From: Flavobacteriales bacterium
GTDB taxonomy: Bacteria > Bacteroidota > Bacteroidia > Flavobacteriales_F > PHOS-HE28
DNA: 64,000 nt
Direction: 5' to 3'
Assembly: GCA_023957375.1 (NCBI GenBank)
Contig: JAMLHB010000001.1
Coordinates: 372,001-436,000, forward strand
The position numbers and the translations under genes are program-made. Shown piece by piece: positions 8,617 to 15,507 of this stretch (positions are counted from its first letter, which is position 1; every line of letters starts with the position of its first letter). The notes under the pieces are model-generated. The model ran no database searches, was not told the origin of the DNA, and saw nothing but the letters and a program-made list of their open reading frames with translations.

Positions 8617-8623
8617 GACCCAC

Positions 8624-10072
8624 ATGTCCGCGGTATCCATGACCGAAACCCAATTGGCGCGCATCCGCCGCATTGCACCGTGGCTGGTGGCGGTGGGCTT
8701 TTTCATGGAGCAGATGGACAGCACCATCCTGAACACGGTGGTGCCTGTGATCTCCAACGACTTGGGCGTGAAGGCACTGAGCATGAAAGCCGTGGTGACG
8801 GCCTACACGCTGAGCCTGGCCGTGTTCATCCCCATCAGCGGCTGGATGGCGGACCGCTTCGGCACGCGGCACGTGTTCCGGGCGGCCGTGGCGCTGTTCA
8901 CCATCGGCTCCGTGGCGTGCGGCCTTTCCACAAGTTTGGGCATGATGGTGGGTTCACGCGTGCTGCAAGGCGCCGGCGGCGCCATGATGACCCCGGTGGG
9001 CCGCTTGATCCTGGTGCGCACCTTCCCGCGCAGCGAACTGCTGAGGGTGATGAACTTCGTGGTGATCCCCGCGCTGATCGCGCCGCTGGTGGGTCCGTTC
9101 CTCGGTGGCCTCATCGTGGAGTGGCTGCCCTGGCGCACCATCTTTTTCGTCAACCTGCCCATCGGCCTGGTGGGCTGGTACATGGTGGGCCGCTACATGC
9201 CCAACCACCGGGATCCGCAGGTGCCGCCGATGGACAAATGGGGCTTCCTGCTGTTCGGGGCGGGGATAGGGCTGCTCTCGTATGTGCTGGAAGTCTTTGG
9301 CGAGCATACGTGGTCCATTGGGCCCATCGTGGCCATGGTGCTGGCCTCGGTGGCCTTATTGGTGGCCTATGGCGTGCATGCCCATCGCATTCCATCGCCC
9401 CTGTTGGCCGTGCGCCTGTTCGCCTTGCGCACGTTCCGCATTTCGGTGATCGGCGGCTTCATCACGCGACTGGGCGTGAGCGGCATGCCCTTCCTGCTGC
9501 CCTTGCTCTACCAGTTAGGCATGGGCTACACGCCGCTGCAGGCGGGCTTGTTCACCATGCCGCAGGCCTTCGGTGCCATCGGCATGAAGGTGCTCAGCAC
9601 CCGCCTGATCGCGCTCTTCGGCTTCCGCACGGTGCTGCGTGCCAACACCCTGTTGCTGGGGGCCAACATCATGGCGTTCTTCTTCATCGGGCCGGGTACG
9701 CCCATCTGGCAGATCTTGATGCTCAGCCTGCTCCAAGGGTTGTTCTCCTCGTTGCAGTTCACCTGCCTGAATACGCTGGTGTACGCCGATGTGAGCGATG
9801 CCCGCGCCAGCAGCGCCAGCAGCATCGCCTCCACCTTCCAGCAGATGGCACGCGGTTTTGGTGTGGCCGTGGCCTCCTTGGTGGCAGCGCTGTTCTTGGG
9901 CGGGTTGGCTGGTGAGCACGCGCCATTGGCCTTCACACAGGGCCTGCACCACACCTTCCTGGTACTGGGCGTGGCCACCATCCTTTCCGCGATCACCTTC
10001 ACCGGCCTGCGCCGCAGCGATGGCGTGAACGTGAGCGGCAACCGGCCCGAGGCTGGGGCGAAGAGCGTGTGA
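8624..10072 (+). CDS. DHA2-family MFS multidrug efflux transporter (EmrB/QacA type)
   Basis: The 482-residue inner-membrane antiporter has the length and hydropathy of the 14-helix DHA2 group. Visible motifs are D1 in helix 1 (MDSTILNTVVPVI, about residues 30-42), motif A between helices 2 and 3 (GWMADRFGTRH) and motif C (GPFLGGLIVEW). It should export drugs or metabolites using the proton gradient. No membrane-fusion partner lies next to it. The tail of a second DHA2 gene survives at 13.1-13.3 kb. The second ATG at 8639 is an alternative start. Confidence 0.92.
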   Translation: MSAVSMTETQLARIRRIAPWLVAVGFFMEQMDSTILNTVVPVISNDLGVKALSMKAVVTAYTLSLAVFIPISGWMADRFGTRHVFRAAVALFTIGSVACGLSTSLGMMVGSRVLQGAGGAMMTPVGRLILVRTFPRSELLRVMNFVVIPALIAPLVGPFLGGLIVEWLPWRTIFFVNLPIGLVGWYMVGRYMPNHRDPQVPPMDKWGFLLFGAGIGLLSYVLEVFGEHTWSIGPIVAMVLASVALLVAYGVHAHRIPSPLLAVRLFALRTFRISVIGGFITRLGVSGMPFLLPLLYQLGMGYTPLQAGLFTMPQAFGAIGMKVLSTRLIALFGFRTVLRANTLLLGANIMAFFFIGPGTPIWQILMLSLLQGLFSSLQFTCLNTLVYADVSDARASSASSIASTFQQMARGFGVAVASLVAALFLGGLAGEHAPLAFTQGLHHTFLVLGVATILSAITFTGLRRSDGVNVSGNRPEAGAKSV

Positions 10073-10101
10073 ACCGAGTCCTACCGATTTGTTATTTGGA
10101 T

Positions 10102-10124
10102 GCTCGCATTGGGAGAATGCGAGC
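10102..10124 (+). terminator. Stem-loop downstream of the DHA2 transporter
   Basis: A perfect nine-base inverted repeat (10102-10110 with 10116-10124) lies 30 bases after the stop codon. A T run is lacking, so it may be a termination or RNA-stability hairpin. Confidence 0.35.
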
Positions 10125-10195
10125 AACTGGGGCGTTCTTTCGCCTTATTTGTTCGCTCCATTGGCGCGAATCTTCGTCCAATAGAACAGGGCACC

Positions 10196-10810
10196 TCAGG
10201 CTAATGCACCCAGTGCCCACACACTGTTTGAGCCGTTGTCATTGGAGATCGCAGCCACCAAAAGTAGCAGGATGACGATGGTCATGGCCGCCAAAACCCA
10301 CTTGAACCACTTCTTTTCAAAAACGGTTTTGCCGCGGATAATGTCATTCGCCGCGACGGATTGGATATCGTGGATCAGGTGTGGAAAGTCCCGTTTGAAC
10401 TTGTGGAAATCATCCCGTGTAGGCCAGATCGTCTGTCGGTAGAAGCGGTACCGTAGCTTGCCTTGCAGGGTGAGTTCGAATTTGTAGAAAGTTCGATCCT
10501 CCTCAAAGACGTAGTCGATCACTTGGTCCCAGCTCAGGTGTATGTCGGCTTCCTTGCTTAAAATGAAGCGCTTTATCCATTCGTGCTGGAAGCCGTGCTC
10601 ATCCAGTTGGATCCTGATCTTGGCGGTGGACAGGCGGCTTGCGATGAAAAGGCCCAAGCCTAACAATAGCACAATGGCCGTGTATGCCAAAGCAGGGTCA
10701 CCTGCCGTTGAAAGATACCTCATGCCCGTGGTGCCGGAAATCACGATGGCCACCCATGCTGCAATGAAAGCGATCGGGGAGTGGATGTGGATGGTATATG
10801 CTTTTGCCAT
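10196..10810 (-). CDS. Hypothetical membrane protein
   Basis: The 204-residue protein is not assigned to a family I recognise. It has two hydrophobic helices near the N-terminus (about 12-28 and 42-60), a polar middle (65-170) rich in charged and aromatic residues that could be a small beta-rich domain, and a final helix (about 172-190). Its layout resembles bacterial PH-like or YcxB-like membrane proteins, which is a guess from architecture only. Its codons look less GC-rich than the neighbouring transporter. The next gene on the same strand lies 20 bases upstream, so they may be cotranscribed. Confidence 0.6.
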   Translation of the reverse strand: MAKAYTIHIHSPIAFIAAWVAIVISGTTGMRYLSTAGDPALAYTAIVLLLGLGLFIASRLSTAKIRIQLDEHGFQHEWIKRFILSKEADIHLSWDQVIDYVFEEDRTFYKFELTLQGKLRYRFYRQTIWPTRDDFHKFKRDFPHLIHDIQSVAANDIIRGKTVFEKKWFKWVLAAMTIVILLLLVAAISNDNGSNSVWALGALA

Positions 10811-10830
10811 TGGGAGCCCAGGTTATCCGA

Positions 10831-11160
10831 TTACTTGACTATGCGGTTTGCACAGAGATCAAAAACCAAAGTATCCCCGACTCCAACCACAAACATGGCT
10901 TCGCATGAATCCTCCAAATATGTGATCATGCTGATTTCCACTCCTCCTTTGAATAGGTACACCGGGTAGTAATGCGGCCCGGCAAATCCGAGGCATTGCT
11001 TTTCGACGATGTCATATTCGCCCACTTTCCAAACGCGATGGTTGGAGCATTTTGGGGTACCCATTGCCCCGATAGTGTACGTGAATATCTTCCACCCAAC
11101 CACGCCGATGAGGACAATCGAGACGAGTACCCATAACACCGTTCTGATCCCCTTGCTCAT
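10831..11160 (-). CDS. Hypothetical single-pass membrane protein
   Basis: The 109-residue protein has one N-terminal helix (about 7-23) and a likely extracytoplasmic domain with cysteines near positions 38, 56, 86 and 103 that could form disulfides. No family is recognised. The start MSKGIRTVLW is chosen because it places the helix at the N-terminus; the longer frame upstream does not look coding. It may form a unit with the gene at 10196-10810. Confidence 0.5.
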   Translation of the reverse strand: MSKGIRTVLWVLVSIVLIGVVGWKIFTYTIGAMGTPKCSNHRVWKVGEYDIVEKQCLGFAGPHYYPVYLFKGGVEISMITYLEDSCEAMFVVGVGDTLVFDLCANRIVK

Positions 11161-11293
11161 ATCAAATTTGATGGATCCATAACTTAATCCCAGCCTCGGA
11201 CAGTACTCATGAACCAGCACGGATCCTTTCAGTGAAACCTTCCTCTTTGGGTTGGAAAAATATGGCATACACGAGTATCTGCATGCCCAAGTA

Positions 11294-11419
11294 CTACCCG
11301 GATATCCAGACATAGAACACAAATCCACCAATGAGAAGGAGCAGTATCCCCACGATGAAGAGCAGCCCGAAGTGGCCAAGGGAGAGCCCTGCTGATATGC
11401 GTGCAAGCCATCGCCACAT
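11294..11419 (-). CDS. Possible 41-residue membrane peptide
   Basis: A short frame starting MWRWLARISAGLSLGHFG encodes one strong transmembrane helix, GLLFIVGILLLLIGGFVFY, and ends in TAG. It fills a 390-base stretch otherwise without a gene and lies upstream of two small membrane-protein genes on the same strand. Length, hydrophobic pattern and N-terminal basic residues are all that supports it. Confidence 0.3.
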   Translation of the reverse strand: MWRWLARISAGLSLGHFGLLFIVGILLLLIGGFVFYVWISG

Positions 11420-11540
11420 TTTCCGAAAGTAGAGCAGCCTTCCGTATTTGGGCTTTGCCTTCGGGCAGAAGTTCAGGTCCGCCGGCTGAACCCGAATTGA
11501 GGCATGCAGGAACGAAGGGCAATTGGAATGCCTCAGGTAT

Positions 11541-11548
11541 TACCTTTG
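11541..11548 (+). promoter_or_regulatory. -7 element (TACCTTTG) of the second antitoxin-toxin pair
   Basis: An exact match to TAnnTTTG ends five bases before the ATG at 11554. A TTGG at 11523 could serve as a -33 element, though the spacing is short. Confidence 0.5.
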
Positions 11549-11553
11549 ACACT

Positions 11554-11724
11554 ATGGTCCTGATAGTGAAGAAACACACTTCGCGCACCAAGCTCAAGGG
11601 TTTGCTGAAGGCATCTCAACGACGCAAGGCCCAAGGATTCGATGCGAAGCGCTTCAACGGTGCGTTGCCTCTGAAGGGAGATCCTTTGAAGGTTCAGCGC
11701 AAGCTCCGTGATGAGTGGGGATAG
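11554..11724 (+). CDS. Small antitoxin (VapB-like) of a PIN pair
   Basis: The 56-residue basic protein reads from VKKHTSRTKLKGLLKASQ to KVQRKLRDEWG. The C-terminal LRDEW is typical, as far as I recall, of short antitoxins that precede VapC genes in Bacteroidota. It overlaps the toxin gene by 14 bases. The ATG at 11554 follows closely after an exact -7 element, which favours it over the upstream in-frame start at 11401. Confidence 0.65.
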   Translation: MVLIVKKHTSRTKLKGLLKASQRRKAQGFDAKRFNGALPLKGDPLKVQRKLRDEWG

Positions 11725-12085
11725 CGTGGTGCTGGATACCAACATCGTCCTTTACTTGTTGAAGGGGGATGACAAGCTCGAAGCATTGCTTCAGGGAGCC
11801 AACGTGTTTCTGTCGGTGATCACCAAAGTTGAATTGCTCAGCCACCCGGACCTGGATGAGGCCGGTGAACAAGTGATCAGGGAGCTGTTGCAAAGCGTGA
11901 AGCTGATGGAATTCACCAGCACCATCCAAGAGCGGACCGTCCTGCTCCGCCGTCAGTTCAAGATGAAGTTGCCTGATGCGGTCATTGCCGCAACAGCGGC
12001 TTTCCTGAACATTCGGCTCATCACCGCGGACAAGAAGTTCGCACGGTTGAAGGATGAACTCGATGTGCTGTTGATCGAACGGTAG
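11711..12085 (+). CDS. VapC-type PIN-domain toxin
   Basis: The 124-residue protein carries an intact PIN active site. VVLDTNIVLYLL holds the first aspartate, a glutamate follows in TKVELLS, MKLPDAVIAATA holds the third acidic residue, and LITADKKF the fourth. Such proteins are Mg-dependent ribonucleases held inactive by their antitoxin. The ATG at 11711 is preferred; a GTG at 11708 is directly upstream. Unlike the PIN gene at 7889-8332 it is uninterrupted. Confidence 0.88.
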   Translation: MSGDSVVLDTNIVLYLLKGDDKLEALLQGANVFLSVITKVELLSHPDLDEAGEQVIRELLQSVKLMEFTSTIQERTVLLRRQFKMKLPDAVIAATAAFLNIRLITADKKFARLKDELDVLLIER

Positions 12086-12212
12086 GCTGAACTTGGGAAG
12101 TGCTCGTCCGGCTTTAGTCAAGCGAGAACTCGCATTGGGGCACGTGAGCAAGTGTTGAGGTAACACACGTGACCTGCAAGCGTTATCCAAGTGCATGTTG
12201 GCTGGTCCCTAT

Positions 12213-12220
12213 TACCTTCA
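12213..12220 (+). promoter_or_regulatory. Putative -7 element (TACCTTCA) of the lipoprotein gene
   Basis: A near-match to TAnnTTTG ends five bases before the ATG at 12226. Confidence 0.3.
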
Positions 12221-12225
12221 GGTCC

Positions 12226-12855
12226 ATGGATAAATGGACTGTTCTTCGATTTTTCGCGATTCCATTGTTGATTGCTGGGTGTGCAAAACATCCCGCTGGG
12301 CGAGTGGAGCACTGCTTTGACCTGCCTGATCACATGGGGACACTTTCCATTGAGCTGGACTCAAATCTGAGCCAAGCGGCAAGCTGGAAACATTCCTCTG
12401 ATTATAAATGTGGGGCCGAATGGCTTGAGGGTGCCGCCTATGCCCATTGGCCTTTACACTGTGATGAGGGCTATTTCAGCCCACTCTCTGACTCAGTGTT
12501 CCAATTCACCCTGCGCTATCCTTTTTATGATCCAATTGAGTGCGGTAGCTCACTCGATGTTGGGAACGAACGAGCTGCTGTCCAAGAATGGCTGGTACAG
12601 TATGTGCATGCTCAACAGATAGAGAATACCACATGGAAACCCATTGATTACGGTGTTTTGGAATTGGGAGGACTTCCTTGGGGTTTTATCCAAACATCAC
12701 GTAGCACAGGCATGCACAATGACGAATTTCTGTGCATTACCCACATTCGTGGCCGAAATGTCAGCTTGCTGTGGCAACGCGTTGCTCCATCAGCCGTTTC
12801 CTTTGATTTTGGAAACTATGTACGACAGCAACTGGCGACAGTAAGATTCCGTTAG
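12226..12855 (+). CDS. Hypothetical lipoprotein
   Basis: The 209-residue protein has a lipobox, LLIAGC, at residues 14-19 and no recognised domain. The mature part is rich in Trp, Cys and His (for example CFDLPDHMGTLSIELD and EWLVQYVHA). Codon use is less GC-rich than in most neighbours, which suggests acquisition or weak selection. The ATG at 12226 places the lipobox correctly. Confidence 0.6.
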   Translation: MDKWTVLRFFAIPLLIAGCAKHPAGRVEHCFDLPDHMGTLSIELDSNLSQAASWKHSSDYKCGAEWLEGAAYAHWPLHCDEGYFSPLSDSVFQFTLRYPFYDPIECGSSLDVGNERAAVQEWLVQYVHAQQIENTTWKPIDYGVLELGGLPWGFIQTSRSTGMHNDEFLCITHIRGRNVSLLWQRVAPSAVSFDFGNYVRQQLATVRFR

Positions 12856-12867
12856 TTGCGCAGCTCT

Positions 12868-12947
12868 GCGTGAGGGATAGCAGCGGAAAGCCCACAGCCG
12901 CCTGAGGAACGAGGGCGGCGAGGACTTGCAGCGTATAGCCCGACCCG
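12868..12947 (+). repeat. Intergenic element with GTGAGGGATAG and GCCCGACCC ends
   Basis: The sequence runs from GCGTGAGGGATAGCAGCGGA through an internal hairpin (GCCGCC with GGCGGC) to TTGCAGCGTATAGCCCGACC. I recall similar GTGAGGGAT...GCCCGACCC segments downstream of genes in other Bacteroidota, with a variable internal hairpin. I cannot verify that here and know no function. Confidence 0.4.
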
Positions 12948-13120
12948 GCTGCTTCCAATGTCCTTTCGGCCCTCAGCAGCCGGGGCACGCCCAAATCCAT
13001 CCTCCAAACATCAAGCCCGCTAACAGGATGTGGATGCAGAGGACCGGGTTACACACCGGTTCCGCCTTGAAAGCTGTAGCTTATGGGTACTACCGTGAAT
13101 TTGGATGCACAGGGCACGCC

Positions 13121-13290
13121 CTACTCGTGCGCCATCTCCACCTTCGTCCCTGCTTCGGCTTTTTGTACTTCACGAAGAACACAAGCGGCAGGCACACCAG
13201 GGTGAGCACGCCCACCAGCAGAAACACATCGTTGTAAGCGATCAAGCTGTACTGCTTCCACACGGTGAGGTCCAGAACTGGTAGGTCTGG
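13121..13290 (-). pseudogene. C-terminal remnant of a DHA2 MFS transporter, frameshifted
   Basis: The minus strand encodes LTVWKQYSLIAYNDVF followed by LLVGVLTLVCLPLVFFVKYKK. This is the last helix and tail of an EmrB/QacA-type transporter. Near 13165 the frame must shift to reach the natural end GTKVEMAHE and stop at 13121. Nothing transporter-like is found further upstream, so most of the gene is gone. It differs from the intact DHA2 gene at 8.6 kb. Confidence 0.65.
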
Positions 13291-13335
13291 GTCGGAGCGG
13301 AAATGAAGATGTTGGGGCCGACAATGCCGACGGAC

Positions 13336-13497
13336 CCAATGCCGGCCGTCACCATCAGCTATTTCACCGTATGGGTGGACGCGCAAGGCCGCCTGAATTT
13401 CCGGGATGACGTCTACGGGCACGATGCCGCACTGGCGCGTGAACTTTTCGCGGCGGAAACGATGCCCGAAGTGGCGGAAGCGGAGTGGTCACGGTGA
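13336..13497 (+). pseudogene. C-terminal remnant of an L,D-transpeptidase (YcbB type)
   Basis: The plus strand encodes PMPAVTISYFTVWVDAQGRL, then NFRDDVYGHDAALARELF and a stop. This corresponds to the extreme C-terminus of YcbB-family murein L,D-transpeptidases (pattern V-x-I-x-Y-x-T-x-W-V-D, then F-R-x-D-x-Y-G). The catalytic cysteine domain is absent. Its lost 5' end faces the lost 5' end of the DHA2 remnant. Confidence 0.6.
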
Positions 13498-13627
13498 GAG
13501 TGCTGGTGGCGTGCATGCTCTTTGCAACGGCCTGGACGGAATCCATGCACGCCAAGCAGCTACGGTCCATGCAACCGGCCCATACCAATGGGTGATCGGA
13601 TAACCGCCCCGGTTTGCCGGCGGGCGG

Positions 13628-14173
13628 TCAGGGGCGCATGCGCTGGTCCAGGCTGTCCAGCATCAAGCATTTGCCCCGGAACGCCAGGCCCATGGTGGTG
13701 CTTCTTCGCGCATGCCCGAAGAACACCATGGTGTCCGGCACGGCGGAACTGAGGTTCAACAAAGTCGTGTTCTCTTTCCACTGGCCATCGGGCATCAACG
13801 AGCGGTCGTACCAGATGACCCCCAAGGTGTCGCGCAGGACCTCGCCGGCGAATACCTCCGCCTCGTAATAGGCTTGCTGGTTGCCGGCATCGATCAGGCG
13901 TCCGGGCAGATGCCAAGGTTCGTGGTGCTTGGACCAGTTGCCGCTGTCGGCGGCCGCAACCACGTACAGGGCCTGGCCTGCGGGCCCCGTGGCCCTTCCC
14001 GGTCCGCGCAACAGAAGCCATACGGTACCGGTGGGTACCTTAAACCGGCCTATTTCAGTGGGCTTGGGCAGCAGCGGTTGCGCGGAGGTGCGGCCCACCG
14101 GGCCATGCGCCCCGCCCGCGATCAGGAAGGGAACGACCAAAAAAAGCAGTGGCAAGGCATGGCGGCGGCTCAT
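13628..14173 (-). CDS. Hypothetical exported protein
   Basis: The 181-residue protein has a basic N-terminus and hydrophobic signal (SRRHALPLLFLVVPFLIAG). Its mature region has alternating hydrophobic and polar residues and several tryptophans (GTVWLLLRG, GVIWYDRSLM). No family is recognised. The start at 14173 is preferred over 14206 because it opens directly on the signal sequence. A TACCTTGG element lies 21 bases upstream. Confidence 0.55.
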   Translation of the reverse strand: MSRRHALPLLFLVVPFLIAGGAHGPVGRTSAQPLLPKPTEIGRFKVPTGTVWLLLRGPGRATGPAGQALYVVAAADSGNWSKHHEPWHLPGRLIDAGNQQAYYEAEVFAGEVLRDTLGVIWYDRSLMPDGQWKENTTLLNLSSAVPDTMVFFGHARRSTTMGLAFRGKCLMLDSLDQRMRP

Positions 14174-14193
14174 GATCGGGCGTTCGGGTACCA

Positions 14194-14201
14194 CCAAGGT
14201 A
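14194..14201 (-). promoter_or_regulatory. Putative -7 element (TACCTTGG)
   Basis: It has one mismatch to TAnnTTTG, 20 bases before the ATG at 14173. Confidence 0.3.
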
Positions 14202-14202
14202 A

Positions 14203-15507
14203 TCACAGCAGCTTTCCTGCAAGCAGGCGGAGCAGGAGTTCAGCACTTTTGGCTTCGAACTGCGCCAGCAGCACGCGGTTTTCGGCATCCAACAGGCTCT
14301 GCTGCACATCGCGCAGTTCCACGGCGGTGAGCATGCCCAAGCGGTAGCTCTCCAGGGCCACGTCCACCAAGCTGCGCATGCCTTCCAGGTCCCGTTGGCC
14401 CATGGCCACCCGCCGGTTGGCCAGGTCGTACGCCGTCCAGGCATCCAGTACCTGTTGTTCCAGTTCAAGCTGGGCCTGGTCCGTGCCGATACGGGCTTGT
14501 TCGCTGGCGATCTTGGCCACCTGCACGGCCTTGCTGTTGCGCTGGCCTTGGAAGATGGGCGCACTGATCCGCACGCCGTAGTTGGGCCCCAGGGCGGTGT
14601 TGCTCTGCAGAAAGCCCACCGAGCTGGTGCTGTTGCTGTATGCGTAGTTGCCGTACACGTCCAATCGGGGAAACAGGGCGCCGCGCAGCTCGTTCACCCT
14701 GAGGTTGCTGATCTGCTCCGCTTGGCGCTGCCGCTGCAATGCCGCGTTGCCGGTGATCGCTTCCTGCCGGATGACGGCCAGGTCCAACGCCGCGGCGGGT
14801 GGAATGTCCCCCGCCACCTCCACCGGTGTGGCAGACGGCCGCCCCAGCAGCGTGTTCAGGCGATTGTACGACAGGGCAAGCTGTTGCTCCAGGTCGAGGA
14901 TGGCCGCGCTGTCCGCACTGAGGTCCAGGCGTGCCTGCACCAAGGCCACGCCGCTGATGGTGCCGATGCGGGCGCCGGTCTCGGCGATCTGCAGCCGCTC
15001 CACCGAGGTCTGGATCAAGTCGCGTTGGGCGGCCAAGGCCTGCTTTACCTGCACGGCCATGTAATAGCCGGTGAGCACGTTGTAGGCTGTGGTCTCCAAC
15101 TGTTGGCGAAGTTCCACCTTGCCCATGGCTTCCATGGCTTCCAAACGCTCCTTGGCGGCGAACATGGTAAACCCGTCGAACACGGTCCAGTTGAGCGCCA
15201 AGGCGCCATTGAGCACTTTACTGTCCGCATTGTCCGCTTCCCGCACCTCGCCGCTGAAGAAGGTTTGCTTGGTGGCGCTGTTGTCCATGGCGTAGGAGCC
15301 GTTGGCGCTGAGAGTGGGCAGCATGCCGGCATTGCCGGCGGTGTTGGCCACCTCGGCCGACCGGGCATCGAGCTTGGCGATGCGGACGGCATGGTTGTTC
15401 TCCAAGGCGATGGCCACGGCCTGTTCCGCAGTGAGCATGCCGCCCGGTGCCTGCGCTTGGAGGAAGGCCGCGCCCAGTAGCAGCAAGGGGGTCAGGAGCG
15501 TTCTCAT
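14203..15507 (-). CDS. TolC-family outer-membrane efflux protein
   Basis: The 434-residue protein has a signal peptide (1-19, ending LQAQ) and two outer-membrane efflux protein repeats. These are rich in coiled-coil heptads (for example RDLIQTSVERLQIAETGA and ASEQARIGTDQAQLELEQQ). It forms the trimeric exit duct of the efflux complex. Its ATG overlaps the stop of the RND gene (ATGA), so the two are translationally coupled. It is the last gene of the marR-adaptor-pump-TolC operon. Confidence 0.92.
   Translation of the reverse strand: MRTLLTPLLLLGAAFLQAQAPGGMLTAEQAVAIALENNHAVRIAKLDARSAEVANTAGNAGMLPTLSANGSYAMDNSATKQTFFSGEVREADNADSKVLNGALALNWTVFDGFTMFAAKERLEAMEAMGKVELRQQLETTAYNVLTGYYMAVQVKQALAAQRDLIQTSVERLQIAETGARIGTISGVALVQARLDLSADSAAILDLEQQLALSYNRLNTLLGRPSATPVEVAGDIPPAAALDLAVIRQEAITGNAALQRQRQAEQISNLRVNELRGALFPRLDVYGNYAYSNSTSSVGFLQSNTALGPNYGVRISAPIFQGQRNSKAVQVAKIASEQARIGTDQAQLELEQQVLDAWTAYDLANRRVAMGQRDLEGMRSLVDVALESYRLGMLTAVELRDVQQSLLDAENRVLLAQFEAKSAELLLRLLAGKLL

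Noticed and set aside
7889..14173. A genomic island or prophage around the toxin-antitoxin genes
   Set aside because: No integrase, phage gene, attachment repeat or tRNA end was seen. Toxin-antitoxin genes and weaker GC codon use alone are not enough.
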